Assembly (NCBI GenBank): GCA_913054485.1
Contig: CAJXHQ010000181.1
Span: 1-6,667, forward strand
Source: an uncultured Paracoccaceae bacterium
GTDB lineage: Bacteria; Pseudomonadota; Alphaproteobacteria; Rhodobacterales; Rhodobacteraceae
Length of the DNA: 6,667 nt
Reading direction: 5' to 3'
The translations under genes were made by a program, and so were the position numbers. Below the pieces are notes generated by a model. That model saw only the letters and a list, made by a program, of their open reading frames with translations, was not told the origin of the DNA and made no database searches. Shown piece after piece: positions 5,874 through 6,667 of the stretch; positions within the stretch are counted from its first letter, which is position 1, and every line of letters begins with the position of its first letter.

Positions 5874-6667
5874 GGCTGGCGGCTGCTCTCACCGCGCTGA
5901 TGCTGGCTGCGGGCTCTGCCATCGCGGCGGATAACCCGGCTGAGGCCGCCCGCGCGGCGGCGGCAGAGCTGGAAGCGGCCACCGTGCAGCTGCAGGACGC
6001 TGAGAGCGCGCGCGACAGGGTGGCGGCGCTGACCGGCACGGTGCGGGCCTATGAGGCCGGACTGGCGGCGATGCGCGACGGGCTGCGCCGGGCAGCACGG
6101 CGAGAGGCGCAGCTGTCGGTGCAGCTGACCGCGCGCGAGGGCGAAGTGGCCGATCTTCTGGGCATTCTGCTGACCATTGAAACCTCGCCGCCGCCGGTGC
6201 AGATGCTGCACCCGGAAGGCCCGCTGGGGGCGGCGCGTTCGGCCATGGTGCTGGCGGATGTGGCCCCCGGCCTCAGCGCCCGGACCGCGGCGCTGAAGCG
6301 CGACCTGCAGGAAGTCCGCGACCTGCGCCTGCTGCAGCAGCACGCAGCGGTCACGCTGGAAGAGGGGCTGCAGGGCGTGCAGCAGGCCCGCACCGCGCTG
6401 AGCCAGGCGATTGCGGACCGCACCGGCCTGCCTAAACGCTTCACTCAGGATCCGGTGCGCACCGCGATCCTGATCTCCTCGGCGGAGACGCTGGAAGGCT
6501 TTGCCAGCGGTCTCAGCGAGATTGCCGAGGATGGCGTCTCTGAGACCAGCGCCGATATTGCGGCTGCGCGCGGTACGGTGCCCCTGCCTGTCCAGGGCCT
6601 GGTGCTGCGCGGATATGGCGAGCGTGACGCGGCGGGCATCGCGCGCGCGGGCATCCTGATCGCCACC
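5870..6667 (+). CDS. Exported coiled-coil murein hydrolase activator, EnvC/M23 (LytM) family, 3' end outside window
   Basis: Translation from the ATG at 5870-5872 stays open to the window end (266 residues, no stop). The ATG overlaps the gpmI TGA (ATGA). GGAGAGAG at 5853-5860 inside gpmI lies 9 bases upstream and serves as ribosome-binding site. Residues 1-19 form a signal peptide (MRLA, hydrophobic core, cleavage near 'AIA-AD'). Residues ~21-105 and ~135-195 are Ala/Glu/Gln/Arg-rich and look like coiled coil, with a break around 'TSPPPVQMLHPEGPLG'. The visible end, 'GTVPLPVQGLVLRGYGERDAAG', resembles the linker and first strand of the C-terminal LytM/M23 domain, which would lie beyond the window. 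EnvC-type proteins act in the periplasm, where a degenerate LytM domain activates amidases that split septal peptidoglycan. Whether this copy keeps peptidase residues cannot be seen. The gpmI-envC-ctpA (S41 peptidase) order is one I associate with this group, so an S41 protease gene may follow. Confidence 0.82.
   Translation, partial: MRLAAALTALMLAAGSAIAADNPAEAARAAAAELEAATVQLQDAESARDRVAALTGTVRAYEAGLAAMRDGLRRAARREAQLSVQLTAREGEVADLLGILLTIETSPPPVQMLHPEGPLGAARSAMVLADVAPGLSARTAALKRDLQEVRDLRLLQQHAAVTLEEGLQGVQQARTALSQAIADRTGLPKRFTQDPVRTAILISSAETLEGFASGLSEIAEDGVSETSADIAAARGTVPLPVQGLVLRGYGERDAAGIARAGILIAT

Noticed and set aside
5666..6343. Antisense open frame over the gpmI end and the envC-like gene
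   Set aside because: The + strand frame from 5870 has a signal peptide, ribosome-binding site, coiled coil and operon overlap; the antisense product is only Gln/Arg/His-rich.

Overview
The window reads as GC-rich alphaproteobacterial chromosome, most likely Rhodobacterales (Roseobacter group, Leisingera/Phaeobacter-like). This rests on protein sequence style (an alphaproteobacterial DnaE2, the gpmI-envC gene order, a membrane-anchored AraC protein with the 'VNRWRI...SNFNREF' signature) and on strong G/C third-position bias. The genus is inference. All recognised genes are on the + strand.

Layout: (1) 1-861 is the 3' part of an AraC-family regulator with an integral-membrane N-terminal half; its frame is open at the window edge. 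(2) 862-1145 is an intergenic/leader region. It holds three back-to-back perfect hairpins (888-956), a possible short Cys-containing leader ORF (1057-1119) and a near-consensus alphaproteobacterial LexA box (1120-1134). (3) 1146-4061 is dnaE2/imuC, the error-prone DNA polymerase III alpha subunit. The catalytic core is intact, but the protein stops where the C-terminal OB-fold should begin, and neither imuA nor imuB is adjacent. (4) 4062-4355 is a gene-free spacer with GC hairpins and an AT-richer motif, probably the dnaE2 terminator region. (5) 4356-5873 is gpmI, a complete cofactor-independent phosphoglycerate mutase. (6) 5870 to the window end is the 5' part of an exported coiled-coil protein of the EnvC/M23 murein-hydrolase-activator type. 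Its ATG overlaps the gpmI stop codon (ATGA).

Functionally there are three units: a membrane-linked transcription regulator, a probable SOS-controlled mutagenic polymerase standing alone, and a translationally coupled glycolysis/cell-wall pair. I found no mobile element, CRISPR array, tRNA or rRNA. I did not find a clearly new multi-gene system. The points most worth a second look are the truncated stand-alone dnaE2 and its unusual leader.
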